20,262 nt of DNA. Origin: Clostridiales bacterium UBA7044. Lineage in GTDB: Bacteria > Bacillota > Clostridia > Oscillospirales > Oscillospiraceae. A model generated the notes under the pieces. The model saw only the letters and a list, made by a program, of their open reading frames with translations, was not told the DNA's origin and ran no database searches. Below are positions 7,315 to 16,096 of the stretch, piece after piece. Location: positions 1 through 20,262 of the forward strand of contig DLAP01000008.1 in the NCBI GenBank assembly GCA_002493965.1, given 5' to 3'. The translations under genes and the position numbers were made by a program. Positions within the stretch are counted from its first letter, which is position 1. The number at the start of each line of letters is the position of its first letter.

Positions 7315-9261
7315 TCATGTACGCTTAAACTGCTTTTCCAGCTGCTTTTTGCTCAGGGAGATGCAGATGGGGCGGCCATGGGGGCAGTATTTCAGATCCT
7401 CCCGCTCCATGACGGCTTTCGCTACGGCCAGCAGCTCCTGCTCGTCGCTGTGCCATCCGGCTTTGATGGCGGCCTTGCAGGCTACGGTGTGTAATAGCTC
7501 GTCCCGGACGGTGTCCTTCTGCTCCCGGCGGCCGCTTAGCAGGTCGGAAGCCAATTCCTCCACCGCTTCGGCGGCATCCTCCGGGCTTAGGTCCATGGGG
7601 ATCTGCCGCAGAAGCAAGGTGTTTTCCCCAAATTCATCGATTTCAAAGCCCAGCTCCTCCAGCATTTCCTTGTTTGCCAGCAATTCCCCCAGGGCGGCGG
7701 GATTCAGGCGGACGGGAATGGGGGAGAGCAGGGCCTGGGCGGTGATGGCTTCCTGATTTTGTTTCAGCTTTTCAAAGAGGATCCGCTCATGGGCGGCGTG
7801 CTTGTCAATAAGAAAGGCGTCCTCCCCCTGCTCCACCAGGATGTAGGTCCGGTACAGCTCGCCCACCATCCGCCAGTCCGGCACCTTTGGCATTTCCAGG
7901 GCAACCTGCTCCGGCTGGATGGGTTCTGGCTTTTCCGGGGGCAGGACCTGAACGGGAACGGGAGGCGTCGCTTCCTTCTTCGGAGGCGCTTCTATAGTGT
8001 CCGGCTGCATCTGGGGCAGCATGACAAACTCCCGCAGGGGCATATTGGAGGGGCGGTTCAGCTTAGACGCCGCGGCGGCGGCCGCTTCCTTCTGAGGCTT
8101 TGGTGCGTCCTGGATGGCGGCGGAGAAGGTTTTAAACTCCTCCGGGGTCATGGCGCGGAAGAAGTTCTCCTTTTTGGCAGGGGCTTCTTTCGGAAGCGGA
8201 GGCTGATATGCCGGGACGGCAGAGGCTTCCGGCATCTGTTTGACCGGTTCCGGGAACCGGACGGCAGGGCGGTCGGGCTTTTGGTTCAGCGCTCCCAGGA
8301 CACCGTAGTGAACGCAGTCAAACACCGCCTTTTCCGACAGGAACTTGACCTCGGTCTTGGCTGGATGGACGTTCACATCCACCGCAGCGGGAGGCAGAGT
8401 CAGATGCAGCACACAGGCGGGAAATTTGCCCACCATGATCTGGTTCCGGTAGGCTTCCTCCAGAGCGGAGACTAAAAGCTTGGATTTCACTGGCCGGTTA
8501 TTGACAAAAAAGGTTTGCAGACTCCGGCTGGGGCGGGCGTCGGTGGGTTTGCTAACGTAGCCCGTCAGGGAGTAGTTTTCCCACCGGGAGCGCACCTCCA
8601 CCATCTGGGCGCATTCCCGTCCGTAGACGCAGTACACCGCCGCCTGTAAACCCCCGGTGCCCGGGGTGGAGAGAACAGTCTTCCCATCCCGCAGGAACTG
8701 GATGGCCACTTCCGGATGGGCCAGAGCCTGCATTTGCACGGCAGATGCGACCCGGGAGCCTTCCACAGTATCGGATTTCATGAATTTCATCCGGGCGGGG
8801 GTATTGAAGAACAGGTCCCGCACCAGGATGGTGGTGCCGTCGGGACAGCCCGCTTCCTCCTCCTGGGTGATTCTCCCGGCTTCCAGATGGAGACTGACGC
8901 CGGAAAGAGAGCCGGGGGTTTTGGTCAGAAGCTGAATGCGGCTGACGGAGGCGATGGCGGCCAGAGCCTCTCCCCGGAAGCCCATGGTGCCGATGGCGGC
9001 CAGGTCGTCGGCGGAGCGAAGCTTGGAGGTGGCGTGACGCAGGAAGGCGGTGCGGGCGTCCTCGGGGGACATCCCGCAGCCGTTGTCCGTGACACGGAGG
9101 AAGGTCATGCCCCCGTCCCGGATCTCCACGGTGATCTTGGAGGCACCGGCGTCCACGGCGTTTTCCAGCAATTCCTTGACCACGGAGGCAGGCCGCTCCA
9201 CCACCTCACCGGCGGCAATTAAATTGGCAATATGGGGGGACAGCTGGATGATCTTTGGCAT
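7315..9261 (-). CDS. mutL: DNA mismatch repair protein MutL
   Basis: MutL couples mismatch recognition by MutS to strand incision. The N-terminal GHKL ATPase has KELLENAVDAG (residues 29-39), DNGCGM (59-64) and GFRGEAL (94-100). A long Pro/Ala/Lys-rich linker spans about residues 340-455. The C-terminal endonuclease domain carries DKHAAHERILFE (from D486; the usual motif has DQHA, so K487 is a variant), ACKAAIKAG and the metal-site motif CPHGRP near residue 626. This indicates the nicking type of MutL found in bacteria lacking MutH. The ATG has GAGGT upstream that overlaps the stop of the CPBP gene, suggesting coupled translation. Length 648. Confidence 0.97.
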   Translation of the reverse strand: MPKIIQLSPHIANLIAAGEVVERPASVVKELLENAVDAGASKITVEIRDGGMTFLRVTDNGCGMSPEDARTAFLRHATSKLRSADDLAAIGTMGFRGEALAAIASVSRIQLLTKTPGSLSGVSLHLEAGRITQEEEAGCPDGTTILVRDLFFNTPARMKFMKSDTVEGSRVASAVQMQALAHPEVAIQFLRDGKTVLSTPGTGGLQAAVYCVYGRECAQMVEVRSRWENYSLTGYVSKPTDARPSRSLQTFFVNNRPVKSKLLVSALEEAYRNQIMVGKFPACVLHLTLPPAAVDVNVHPAKTEVKFLSEKAVFDCVHYGVLGALNQKPDRPAVRFPEPVKQMPEASAVPAYQPPLPKEAPAKKENFFRAMTPEEFKTFSAAIQDAPKPQKEAAAAAASKLNRPSNMPLREFVMLPQMQPDTIEAPPKKEATPPVPVQVLPPEKPEPIQPEQVALEMPKVPDWRMVGELYRTYILVEQGEDAFLIDKHAAHERILFEKLKQNQEAITAQALLSPIPVRLNPAALGELLANKEMLEELGFEIDEFGENTLLLRQIPMDLSPEDAAEAVEELASDLLSGRREQKDTVRDELLHTVACKAAIKAGWHSDEQELLAVAKAVMEREDLKYCPHGRPICISLSKKQLEKQFKRT

Positions 9262-9265
9262 AAGG

Positions 9266-9967
9266 CTACCTCAATTTCTGGATGGTCAGAAAGTTTACGC
9301 AGGCGTGGATCAGGATGGGGGCGAAAATGGTGCCGGCTTTGGTATATGCCCAGGCAAGACACAGCCCCGCAGGAAGGTACTGTAAGACTGCCATCACAAG
9401 TTCCAAGGGGGAATACATCCCAATGTACCCCAGAATGTGAATGGCGGCAAATACCAGCATGGAAACCACATAGGCAGCCCAATGGGATTTTCCATAGAGG
9501 TTCCGGAAGACCAGGCCCCGGAAGAAGCATTCTTCCGCAGGGGGCACCAGGATCACGGTACCCACCAGCATCAGAAAGTAGCTGCCACGGCTCATGTCAG
9601 CAATGGCGGCATCGTTATAGTTGGAAAAATGAGGGGTCAGCAGATCCATCACCCAATTCACGGCCCAAAGACAGGCGTAATAGGCAAATAGTCCCAGGAT
9701 CACAGCTTGACAGAAATAGGCGGGATGCTGAGTGACCTGGGTCAGATTATGGCCCAGAAAATTATGGAAAATCAGGATCACGGCCAGGAAATTGACCAGA
9801 TAGTAGATAAAGTTCACTTCCGCTGTACTCAGGCCGAAACCAAACTCACGGTTGCCCCAGCGCAGCAGGCTGGGAAGGCACAGAAACTGAAAGGCCAGGT
9901 AGATAAACCCGCTGAGGGTCTCCTGCTGGGAAAGGGAAGGGTTCGATGCTGCTTTTTTCATAGACAT
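9266..9967 (-). CDS. CPBP-family intramembrane metalloprotease
   Basis: Polytopic membrane protein of the CPBP (Abi/CAAX-like) glutamic-type protease family. Family motifs in order: EExxxR at E145, E146 and R150 (EECFFRG), FxxxH ending at H177 (FAAIH), and a final His in HACVNF at about H221. Several hydrophobic helices surround these (about 18-40, 55-75, 90-110 and onward). Start is uncertain: TTG 9973, ATG 9967 and ATG 9961 are in frame, none with a strong ribosome site; I use ATG 9967. It begins 2 bases from the mutS stop and ends 4 bases before mutL, so translation is probably coupled to mutS. Substrate unknown; family members act in prenyl-protein processing or bacteriocin self-immunity. 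Placement between mutS and mutL is unusual. Confidence 0.85.
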   Translation of the reverse strand: MSMKKAASNPSLSQQETLSGFIYLAFQFLCLPSLLRWGNREFGFGLSTAEVNFIYYLVNFLAVILIFHNFLGHNLTQVTQHPAYFCQAVILGLFAYYACLWAVNWVMDLLTPHFSNYNDAAIADMSRGSYFLMLVGTVILVPPAEECFFRGLVFRNLYGKSHWAAYVVSMLVFAAIHILGYIGMYSPLELVMAVLQYLPAGLCLAWAYTKAGTIFAPILIHACVNFLTIQKLR

Positions 9968-9969
9968 TC

Positions 9970-12573
9970 TCAACTCAACATTTTCTTCAGTTTATACAGT
10001 TCGTTCATGGCTTCAATGGGGGTCAGAGTTTCCACCGTAATGCCGGACAGGGCGGCCACCACCTGCTGGCCCGTCAGGTCCAGCATACTGACCTGATCCT
10101 CCGGCTCTTTTGCCGGGGCAGGAGCAGGGGCAATGCCCTCTTCTTCCAGCTCGGAAAGAATCTCCCGTGCCCGCTGAATGACCGGGTTTGGAATCCCGGC
10201 CAGTTTCGCTACCTCAAGCCCAAAGCTGTCGTCGGTGGCGCCGGGGACGATCTTCCGCAGGAAGATCATCTGATCCCCCCGCTTCTTCACGGCGATGTTG
10301 AAGTTCTTCACATTGGGAAGCTTTTCTTCCATGGTGGACAACTCATGGTAGTGGGTGGCAAACAGGGTCTTGGCTCCCAGGCGCTTGGGGTTTGCGCAGT
10401 ATTCCAGCACCGCCCGGGCGATGGCCATGCCGTCGTAGGTGGAGGTGCCCCGGCCGATCTCGTCCAGAATGAGCAGACTTCGGGAGGTGGCGTATTTCAG
10501 AATGGAGGCCACCTCTGCCATTTCCACCATGAAGGTGGACTGACCGGAGGCCAGGTCGTCGCTGGCGCCGATGCGGGTGAAGACCCGGTCAACCAGCCCA
10601 ATTTTGGCGCTGCGGGCAGGGACGAAGGAACCCATCTGGGCCATAAGTACAATCAGGGCCACCTGCCGCATATAGGTGGATTTACCTGCCATATTGGGGC
10701 CGGTGATGATGGAGACGGTATCGTCCTCCGCACCCAGACCCGTGTCGTTGGGCACGAAGAGAGAATCCTTCAGCATGGCTTCCACCACCGGATGGCGGCC
10801 GTCAGTGATGAGAATTTCCCGGTTCATGGTGATTTCTGGGCGGCAATAGCCCCGCTGAACCGCCACGGCGGCCAGGCTGCACAACGCGTCGGTAGCGGCC
10901 ACGGCCCCGGCTGTTACCTGAACCCGGGCGGCCTGCTGGGCCAGATATTCCCGAAGCTGGGTGAAAATCTGGTATTCCAGAGCGGTGAGCCGGTCTTTCG
11001 CGGTGAGCACCTGGTTTTCCAGTTCCTTCAGCTCCTGGGTGATGTAGCGTTCACAGCTACTCAGAGTCTGCTTCCGGATGTATTCCGGGGGCACCTGATC
11101 CATAAAGGACTTGGAAACCTCAATATAGTAGCCAAAGACCCGGTTGAAGCCTACCTTCAGGGTGCGGATGCCGGTCTTCTCCCGCTCAGAAGCTTCGATG
11201 GCGGCGATGGTGCCGCTGCCGCCCTCCATGATGTCCCGGAGGCGGTCGGCCTCGGCGTTGGCCCCCTTGCGGATCATGCCGCCCTCCCGGATGGTGATGG
11301 GAGGCTCGTCCACAATGGTATTTTCAATTTTGTCGGCGCAGTCCGTCAGATCATCGATACTGTCATTGAGCTTACGGAGCAGAGGGCAGTCGCATTTTGT
11401 AAGCTGTTTCTTCACATCCGGCAAGGCCCGCAGCCCCCGGGCAAGGCCCAATAGATCCCGGCAGTTGACGGTGCCGGTGACGATTCTGGTCATGACCCGC
11501 TCCAGATCTGTCACGTCCCGGAGGGCTTCTTCCAGCTCACCCCGGATGAGAACGGAATCCACCAGCTCCTCTACGGCGCTTTGGCGGCGGATGATCTCCG
11601 CTGGGTCTAAGAGGGGTTTTTCTAACCATGAGCGGAGCATCCGGCTGCCCATAGCGGTGTGGGTCTTATCCAGAACCCACAGCAGGGTCCCCTTCTTCTC
11701 CTTGGAGCGCATGGTTTCCGTCAGTTCCAGATTCCGGCGGGCGTCCAGGTCCAGCTCCATAAAGCGGCCGGAGGTGTAGTATTGCAGCTCCCGAATATGG
11801 GCAAGGTCATTCTTTTGCAGGTTCAGCAGGGTCCTGAGCAGTGCGCCGCTGGCGATGACAGCGGCGGGCATTCCGCCGATGCCAAGCTGAGAAAGATTCT
11901 TCCCAAAGTGGGATTCCAGCAGGGTTTCCGCGTCTTCCAGCCGGAACAGCTCTGCGTTCCCCTCATCTACACAGCAGTTTAAACGGCGGAAGAGGGCGTC
12001 GTCAATAGGCCCCATGTCTACACCGGGGCCGAACCGCAGCACCTCGCTGGGGGCGAATCGGCCCAGTTCCGAGGCGACATTCTGGCTGTCGCCGCAGACA
12101 GTAGCGAAAAACGCACCGGTGGACACATCGCAGAAGGCAAGGCCAAAGCGGCCGCTTTCTCCGTAGATGCAGCCCATGTAGTTATTCCTGCTCTCATCCA
12201 GCATACAGCTTTCTGTCACCGTGCCGGGGGTGACGATCCGGGTGATATCCCGTTCCACCAGGCCCTTGGCGGTGGCGGGGTCCTCCATCTGTTCACAGAT
12301 GGCCACCTTATAGCCCTTCTGCACCAGCCGGGCGATGTAGGAATCCACGCTGTGGAAGGGCACGCCGCACATGGGGGTCTGCTCCTCCTTGGGTTTTCCC
12401 CGGTCCCGGGTGGTCAGAGTCAGGTCCAGTTCCCGGGCGGCGAGTTTCGCGTCCTCGTCGAACATTTCATAGAAATCGCCCAGACGGAAAAACAGGATGC
12501 AGTCCTGATTGCGTTCCTTAATCTCACGGTACTGCCGCCGCATGGGGGTCAGTTCAGTTTCGGGTTTGGCCAT
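9970..12573 (-). CDS. mutS: DNA mismatch repair ATPase MutS
   Basis: Recognises base mismatches and small loops, then recruits MutL. The N-terminal mismatch-binding domain has GDFYEMF with the stacking Phe and Glu at F34 and E36. The C-terminal ATPase shows the P-loop TGPNMAGKSTYMRQV (about 621-635), Walker B LILDEIGRGTSTYDG (about 700-714) and FATHYHEL. The 867-residue length is typical for bacterial MutS1. The start ATG at 12573 has AAAGAGGT upstream. It lies 27 bases after miaB. The C-terminal tail MNELYKLKKML resembles the short tetramerisation segment. Confidence 0.98.
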   Translation of the reverse strand: MAKPETELTPMRRQYREIKERNQDCILFFRLGDFYEMFDEDAKLAARELDLTLTTRDRGKPKEEQTPMCGVPFHSVDSYIARLVQKGYKVAICEQMEDPATAKGLVERDITRIVTPGTVTESCMLDESRNNYMGCIYGESGRFGLAFCDVSTGAFFATVCGDSQNVASELGRFAPSEVLRFGPGVDMGPIDDALFRRLNCCVDEGNAELFRLEDAETLLESHFGKNLSQLGIGGMPAAVIASGALLRTLLNLQKNDLAHIRELQYYTSGRFMELDLDARRNLELTETMRSKEKKGTLLWVLDKTHTAMGSRMLRSWLEKPLLDPAEIIRRQSAVEELVDSVLIRGELEEALRDVTDLERVMTRIVTGTVNCRDLLGLARGLRALPDVKKQLTKCDCPLLRKLNDSIDDLTDCADKIENTIVDEPPITIREGGMIRKGANAEADRLRDIMEGGSGTIAAIEASEREKTGIRTLKVGFNRVFGYYIEVSKSFMDQVPPEYIRKQTLSSCERYITQELKELENQVLTAKDRLTALEYQIFTQLREYLAQQAARVQVTAGAVAATDALCSLAAVAVQRGYCRPEITMNREILITDGRHPVVEAMLKDSLFVPNDTGLGAEDDTVSIITGPNMAGKSTYMRQVALIVLMAQMGSFVPARSAKIGLVDRVFTRIGASDDLASGQSTFMVEMAEVASILKYATSRSLLILDEIGRGTSTYDGMAIARAVLEYCANPKRLGAKTLFATHYHELSTMEEKLPNVKNFNIAVKKRGDQMIFLRKIVPGATDDSFGLEVAKLAGIPNPVIQRAREILSELEEEGIAPAPAPAKEPEDQVSMLDLTGQQVVAALSGITVETLTPIEAMNELYKLKKMLS

Positions 12574-12600
12574 GGTGTGACCTCTTTCTAAAATATATTT

Positions 12601-14010
12601 TCAGCTTTGCGCCCTTTGACCGGTCAGGCTCCAGGTGGTAGCGCCGGTGATGGTGATATCCTGCCAGGAGCCGATGAGGGCATCTTCCCCGGGGAAGCGC
12701 ACCAGCCGCCCGCCCTCTGTCCGGGCGGTGAGCATATCTTTGTCACGGCCATCTACCAGACACCGAAGGGTTTTGCCCACATAGCTGTTATGAATTTCTT
12801 CGGAGATGGCGTTTTGTACTTCGCAAAGCCTGTCAAAGCGGCGTTTTTTTTCTTCCTTGGGGGTCGGATCCTCCATCCGCGCCGCCGGAGTTCCGGGGCG
12901 GGGAGAGAAAATAAAGGTAAACAGGGCGTCATAGTGGACGGACTGAATGAGGGACAGGGTCTCGGAAAATTCTTCCTCCGTCTCTCCGGGGAAGCCCACA
13001 ATTACATCTGAGGTCAGCACCAAACCGGGCATGACACTTTTTGCGTAGGCTACCTTTTTTAGGTAGCTTTCCCGGTCATAGTGACGATTCATGGCTTTTA
13101 AGACCCGGGAGGAGCCGGACTGGAAGGGAAGATGGAGCTGCTTGGCAATTTTGGGATAGCGGGCCATGGTGTCAAACAGCTTTTCGGAGGCGTCTCTTGG
13201 GTGGCTGGTCATGAAGCGGATGAGAAAATCTCCGGGAAGTTCCGCAATGGCGGCCAGCAGGTCCGCAAAATCCATGCCGCCTTCCAGGTCCTTGCCGTAG
13301 GAGTTGACATTCTGGCCCAGCAGGGTAATTTCCTTTGCGCCGTTTTCAATCACCTGACGGCACTCGTTTAGAATATCCTCCGGAAGCCGGCTCCGTTCCC
13401 GGCCCCGGACATAGGGGACGATGCAGTAGGTGCAGAAGTTGTTGCAGCCGTACATAATGGACACCCAGGCTTTCAGGTTGGAATCCCGCACCTGGGGGAT
13501 CCCCTCGGCGATGGAGCCGGGTTCATCCGCAATAAAGAATTGGCGCTTATTTTGCTGCAACACATTCCAGAGAATCTCCGGGAACTGCCACAGGTGATGG
13601 GTGGAGAAAACCCCGTCCACATGGGGATAGCTTTTTTTAATCCGGTCAGAGACCTTGGTTTCTCCGGCCATGCAGCCGCACAGGAAAATCTTCTGGCCGG
13701 GATGGCGGCGTTTCGTGTGCGTCAATGCCCCTAAGTTCCCGAAAACCCGCTGCTCAGCGTGCTCCCGGATGGCGCAGGTATTCAGGATCACCACGTCCGC
13801 GCCCTCGGCCTCCTGGACGATTTCATAGCCGCACTGAGTCAGATATCCCCGAAGCTTTTCGGAATCGGCTTCGTTCTGCTGGCAGCCATAGGTTTCCACA
13901 TAGGCAGCGGGAGTGGTTCTGGACTGCTGCCAGTAGGCTGCGATTTTATCGCAGCAGGCGAACTGAGCGTTTAATTCCTCTGGGGAAATGACGGTGGTTT
14001 TGGTATTCAT
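12601..14010 (-). CDS. miaB: tRNA-2-methylthio-N6-dimethylallyladenosine synthase MiaB
   Basis: Radical-SAM methylthiotransferase that adds a methylthio group to i6A37 of tRNA, acting after MiaA. I place the start at ATG 14010 (469 residues) because AAGGAG lies 6 bases upstream; a TTG five codons earlier is in frame but overlaps that site. The N-terminal cluster is held by C43 (ETYGCQQNE), C79 (LNTCAIRE) and C113 (CGCMAG). The radical-SAM CxxxCxxC is C189, C193 and C196 (CNNFCTYC). A TRAM domain follows about residue 395. First gene of the long minus-strand series, behind the promoter at 14046-14074. Confidence 0.97.
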   Translation of the reverse strand: MNTKTTVISPEELNAQFACCDKIAAYWQQSRTTPAAYVETYGCQQNEADSEKLRGYLTQCGYEIVQEAEGADVVILNTCAIREHAEQRVFGNLGALTHTKRRHPGQKIFLCGCMAGETKVSDRIKKSYPHVDGVFSTHHLWQFPEILWNVLQQNKRQFFIADEPGSIAEGIPQVRDSNLKAWVSIMYGCNNFCTYCIVPYVRGRERSRLPEDILNECRQVIENGAKEITLLGQNVNSYGKDLEGGMDFADLLAAIAELPGDFLIRFMTSHPRDASEKLFDTMARYPKIAKQLHLPFQSGSSRVLKAMNRHYDRESYLKKVAYAKSVMPGLVLTSDVIVGFPGETEEEFSETLSLIQSVHYDALFTFIFSPRPGTPAARMEDPTPKEEKKRRFDRLCEVQNAISEEIHNSYVGKTLRCLVDGRDKDMLTARTEGGRLVRFPGEDALIGSWQDITITGATTWSLTGQRAQS

Positions 14011-14045
14011 GGGGTTCTCCTTCAAAGGACAAAATGGAATATCTT

Positions 14046-14074
14046 ATAATAACATTTTCCGGCTCCCTTTTCAA
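14046..14074 (-). promoter_or_regulatory. Predicted promoter of the miaB-mutS series
   Basis: Minus strand: TTGAAA (14074-14069), 17-base spacer, TATTAT (14051-14046). Five of six bases match consensus in each box and the spacing is ideal. The start point would be near 14039, about 28 bases before the miaB start codon, leaving room for its ribosome site. Confidence 0.65.
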
Positions 14075-14123
14075 GTAGGCAAACCCCGAAAACATTTCTT
14101 AAGGGCCAATATGGGTTTTCCGG

Positions 14124-14152
14124 TTGCGCCCGCTGAGAATTTATGATAAAAT
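14124..14152 (+). promoter_or_regulatory. Predicted promoter upstream of the XRE gene
   Basis: TTGCGC (14124-14129), 17-base spacer, TAAAAT (14147-14152) in an A-rich stretch. It is divergent from the miaB promoter, about 50 bases away. The -35 box is weak. The transcript would run through the hairpin at 14160-14215 before reaching the XRE gene. Confidence 0.5.
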
Positions 14153-14159
14153 AAAAAAA

Positions 14160-14215
14160 CCCATGCCAGGTATTGGTTCCGCAATAAATGAAAATTTAGA
14201 ACATGGGGATTTTTT
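14160..14215 (+). terminator. Hairpin with T-run in the XRE leader (attenuator or short-RNA terminator)
   Basis: CCCATG (14160-14165) pairs with CATGGG (14202-14207), followed by GA and T6 (14210-14215); A7 before the left arm can pair with the T-run past a two-base bulge. An inner ATTG/CAAT stem lies in the loop. The symmetry gives a T-rich tail on the minus strand too. It lies about 8 bases behind the predicted -10 box and 110 bases before the gene. A further short hairpin GCCCC/GGGGC is at 14233-14246. Confidence 0.45.
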
Positions 14216-14272
14216 GTGCGTCTGTACCGGTTGCCCCATTAGGGGCGAGGTGCGGGCACTTAAATAAATGGA

Positions 14273-14303
14273 TTCCTGTGAATGCAGAGCTTCCACAGGA
14301 AAC
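14273..14303. repeat. Fold-back repeat D, copy 1
   Basis: Palindrome TTCCTGTG (14273-14280) / CACAGGAA (14294-14301) around a GC-containing loop. The 28-base core 14276-14303 matches copy 2 (16749-16776) at 24 positions. The pair C14275-G14299 is replaced by A16748-T16772 in copy 2, so pairing is kept. It ends about 10 bases before the XRE ribosome site, so it could also serve as an operator. Confidence 0.6.
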
Positions 14304-14324
14304 GATCAATGCTGGAGGAGAACC

Positions 14325-14981
14325 ATGGACGACGAAAAACTCAAATTCCTGATCGGGAAAAATATCGCCTTCTATCGCAAGACCGCCGGGTTGACCCAGG
14401 CGGGTCTTGGGGAAAAACTCAGCTACTCCGACAAGGCCGTCTCCAAATGGGAGCGGGGGGAATCCATCCCGGATGTGCTGACCCTGGTGCAGATGGCGGA
14501 ACTCTTTCAGATCACGGTAAACGATCTGCTGGAAGACCCTGAGGCTCTGCCAGAAAATCCCATCGCCCTGGAAAAAGCCATGACCCAGGTTTCGGAGAAA
14601 GCCCTGAAGCGCAAACCCAACAAAAACGTGATTCTGGGGCTGTCTTCTACTCTGGTGTGGTTTGTGGCGCTGCTGCTGTTCGTGATTCTGTCCACCTTCC
14701 GCATTTTGGAGCCCTTTAGCTGGCTGGCCTTTTTCTACGCCATCCCCGCCAACGCCATTGTGCTGCTCAGCCTGCGCTCTGCCTGGCATGATTTCCGGTG
14801 GAATCAAACCTTAATCAGCGTCATTGTGTGGGGCTCCCTGCTTGCCCTGTATGTCACACTGCTGCTGTCCCTGCATCTGCACCTTTGGAAGCTGTTCCTG
14901 CTGGGCATTCCTGGCCAGATTGCCATTTTCCTGTGGTTCCGGATGTTCCGGGGCGGTAAGGAGGAGGAAGTACATGGATAA
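14325..14981 (+). CDS. XRE-family regulator with C-terminal four-helix membrane domain
   Basis: Fusion of a DNA-binding domain with a membrane part, 218 residues from ATG 14325, chosen because GGAGGAG lies 5-6 bases upstream. Residues about 9-65 form a Cro/CI helix-turn-helix: IGKNIAFYRKTAGLTQAGLGEKL, then SDKAVSKWERGESIPDVLTLVQMAELF and a DLL end. After a basic linker (KALKRKPNKN) come four hydrophobic segments at about 108-131, 136-158, 168-190 and 193-212. This is a common Firmicutes layout for membrane-tethered regulators; the signal is unknown. The gene overlaps the next one by 8 bases. Likely self-regulation is only an inference from palindrome D1 upstream. Confidence 0.85.
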   Translation: MDDEKLKFLIGKNIAFYRKTAGLTQAGLGEKLSYSDKAVSKWERGESIPDVLTLVQMAELFQITVNDLLEDPEALPENPIALEKAMTQVSEKALKRKPNKNVILGLSSTLVWFVALLLFVILSTFRILEPFSWLAFFYAIPANAIVLLSLRSAWHDFRWNQTLISVIVWGSLLALYVTLLLSLHLHLWKLFLLGIPGQIAIFLWFRMFRGGKEEEVHG

Positions 14982-15507
14982 AAAAGCGCTGCGCCGGGAA
15001 ATCCGGGACCGGAAAAAAGCCATGACGGAGGAGGATATTCTCCGACGCAGTCAGGCTTTGGCAGAATTGTTCTTTCAAACGGATCTCTACCAAAACGCCA
15101 GGACCATCTACGGCTATCTTCCCTATAACCAGGAGGTGCGCACTGTTCCCATTCTGGAGCAGGCCCTCCGGGACGGAAAACAGGTGGCCGTTCCCAAGGT
15201 CTACGGCGACACCATGAAGTTTCTCTACTTAACGGATCTGACTGCTGTGGCAAAGGGCTACGCCGGGATTCCCGAGCCCATCGCCGACGGGCCGGTGGCG
15301 GAGGACCCCACCGCTCTGGTGCTGATGCCTGGCCTGGCCTTCGATCCCCAGGGCCATCGCATGGGCTACGGCGGCGGTTTTTATGATAAGTTTTTGGCCG
15401 ATGAGCCCAATCACCCAACCCTAGCCCTGTGCTACGATTTTCAAATGCTTCCCCACCTGGAGACGGAGAGCCACGATATCCCCGTGGACCGGGTGCTCTG
15501 GGCATAA
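14974..15507 (+). CDS. 5-formyltetrahydrofolate cyclo-ligase
   Basis: ATP-dependent conversion of 5-formyl-THF to 5,10-methenyl-THF in one-carbon metabolism (MTHFS/FAU1/YgfA family). From ATG 14974 it has 177 residues; GGAGGAGG lies 5 bases before it, inside the end of the XRE gene. Typical features: basic N-terminus DKKALRREIRDRKKAM, IYGYLPYNQEV, VAVPKVYGD, and the hallmark MPGLAFDPQGHRMGYGGGFYDKFL-type C-terminal nucleotide and folate site (about residues 122-145, listed here by key residues G-R-G-Y-G-G-G-Y-D). Length fits the family. Translation is coupled with the XRE gene through the 8-base overlap. Confidence 0.94.
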   Translation: MDKKALRREIRDRKKAMTEEDILRRSQALAELFFQTDLYQNARTIYGYLPYNQEVRTVPILEQALRDGKQVAVPKVYGDTMKFLYLTDLTAVAKGYAGIPEPIADGPVAEDPTALVLMPGLAFDPQGHRMGYGGGFYDKFLADEPNHPTLALCYDFQMLPHLETESHDIPVDRVLWA

Positions 15508-15520
15508 AAGGAGAGAGAGT

Positions 15521-16096
15521 ATGCAGCTGTTTTTGATTTTACTCATTGCCGGGGCCGTTTTCGGCCTGTGTTTTCTGGTGGATAAGGCGTTTGCCAAGCT
15601 TTTCCGCAGCAAGGCCCAGCACTGCTCAGGTCTTGCCGTCCGGCTGGATAAGCGCTACGGCGTATTCGGCGTGGTCCTCACCGTTCTGGGGATCCTGGCG
15701 GTCTGCACCGGTGTTTCCGGCGATTTGGTGCTGCTCATCGGCGGCATCATTGTTCTCGCCATGGGCATCGCTTTGGCGGTTTACTACTTAAGCTTCGGCA
15801 TTTTCTACGACGGAGAAAGCTTCCTCCAGTCCCGCTTTGGAAAGCCCAATGTGGTGCGGGAGTACCGGGACATTGTTGGTCAGAAGCTGTACCTGATCCA
15901 GGGCGGCAAGATTTTGGTGGAGCTGCACTTCCGGGACGGCGGCACCCTGAGCCTCCAGTCCACCATGGACGGGGTATACCCCTTCCTGGACACTGCCTTT
16001 GCCGGCTGGTGCCTGCAAACAGGCCGGGACCCTCAGAGCTGTGATTTCCATGATCCTTCCCAGAGCCTGTGGTTCCCCACCATGGAGGAAACATAA
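15521..16096 (+). CDS. Uncharacterised membrane protein with C-terminal soluble domain
   Basis: 191 residues. Three hydrophobic segments: about 2-22, 46-66 and 67-90. The remaining 100 residues look soluble and beta-rich, with an FYDGESFLQSRFGK start, an EYRDIVGQKLYLI stretch and an LHFRDGGTLSLQS strand pair. That pattern resembles small bacterial membrane-anchored pleckstrin-like domains, and from memory it may belong to Pfam DUF6560; neither is verified. AAGGAGAG precedes the ATG. It lies 13 bases after the cyclo-ligase and its stop codon directly abuts the next start (TAAATG), so the three genes look like one transcription unit. Function unknown. Confidence 0.8.
   Translation: MQLFLILLIAGAVFGLCFLVDKAFAKLFRSKAQHCSGLAVRLDKRYGVFGVVLTVLGILAVCTGVSGDLVLLIGGIIVLAMGIALAVYYLSFGIFYDGESFLQSRFGKPNVVREYRDIVGQKLYLIQGGKILVELHFRDGGTLSLQSTMDGVYPFLDTAFAGWCLQTGRDPQSCDFHDPSQSLWFPTMEET

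Noticed and set aside
10345..11454. Plus-strand open frame (369 codons) opposite mutS
   Set aside because: Antisense shadow of conserved MutS domains, low-complexity Gly/His-rich product, no supporting context.
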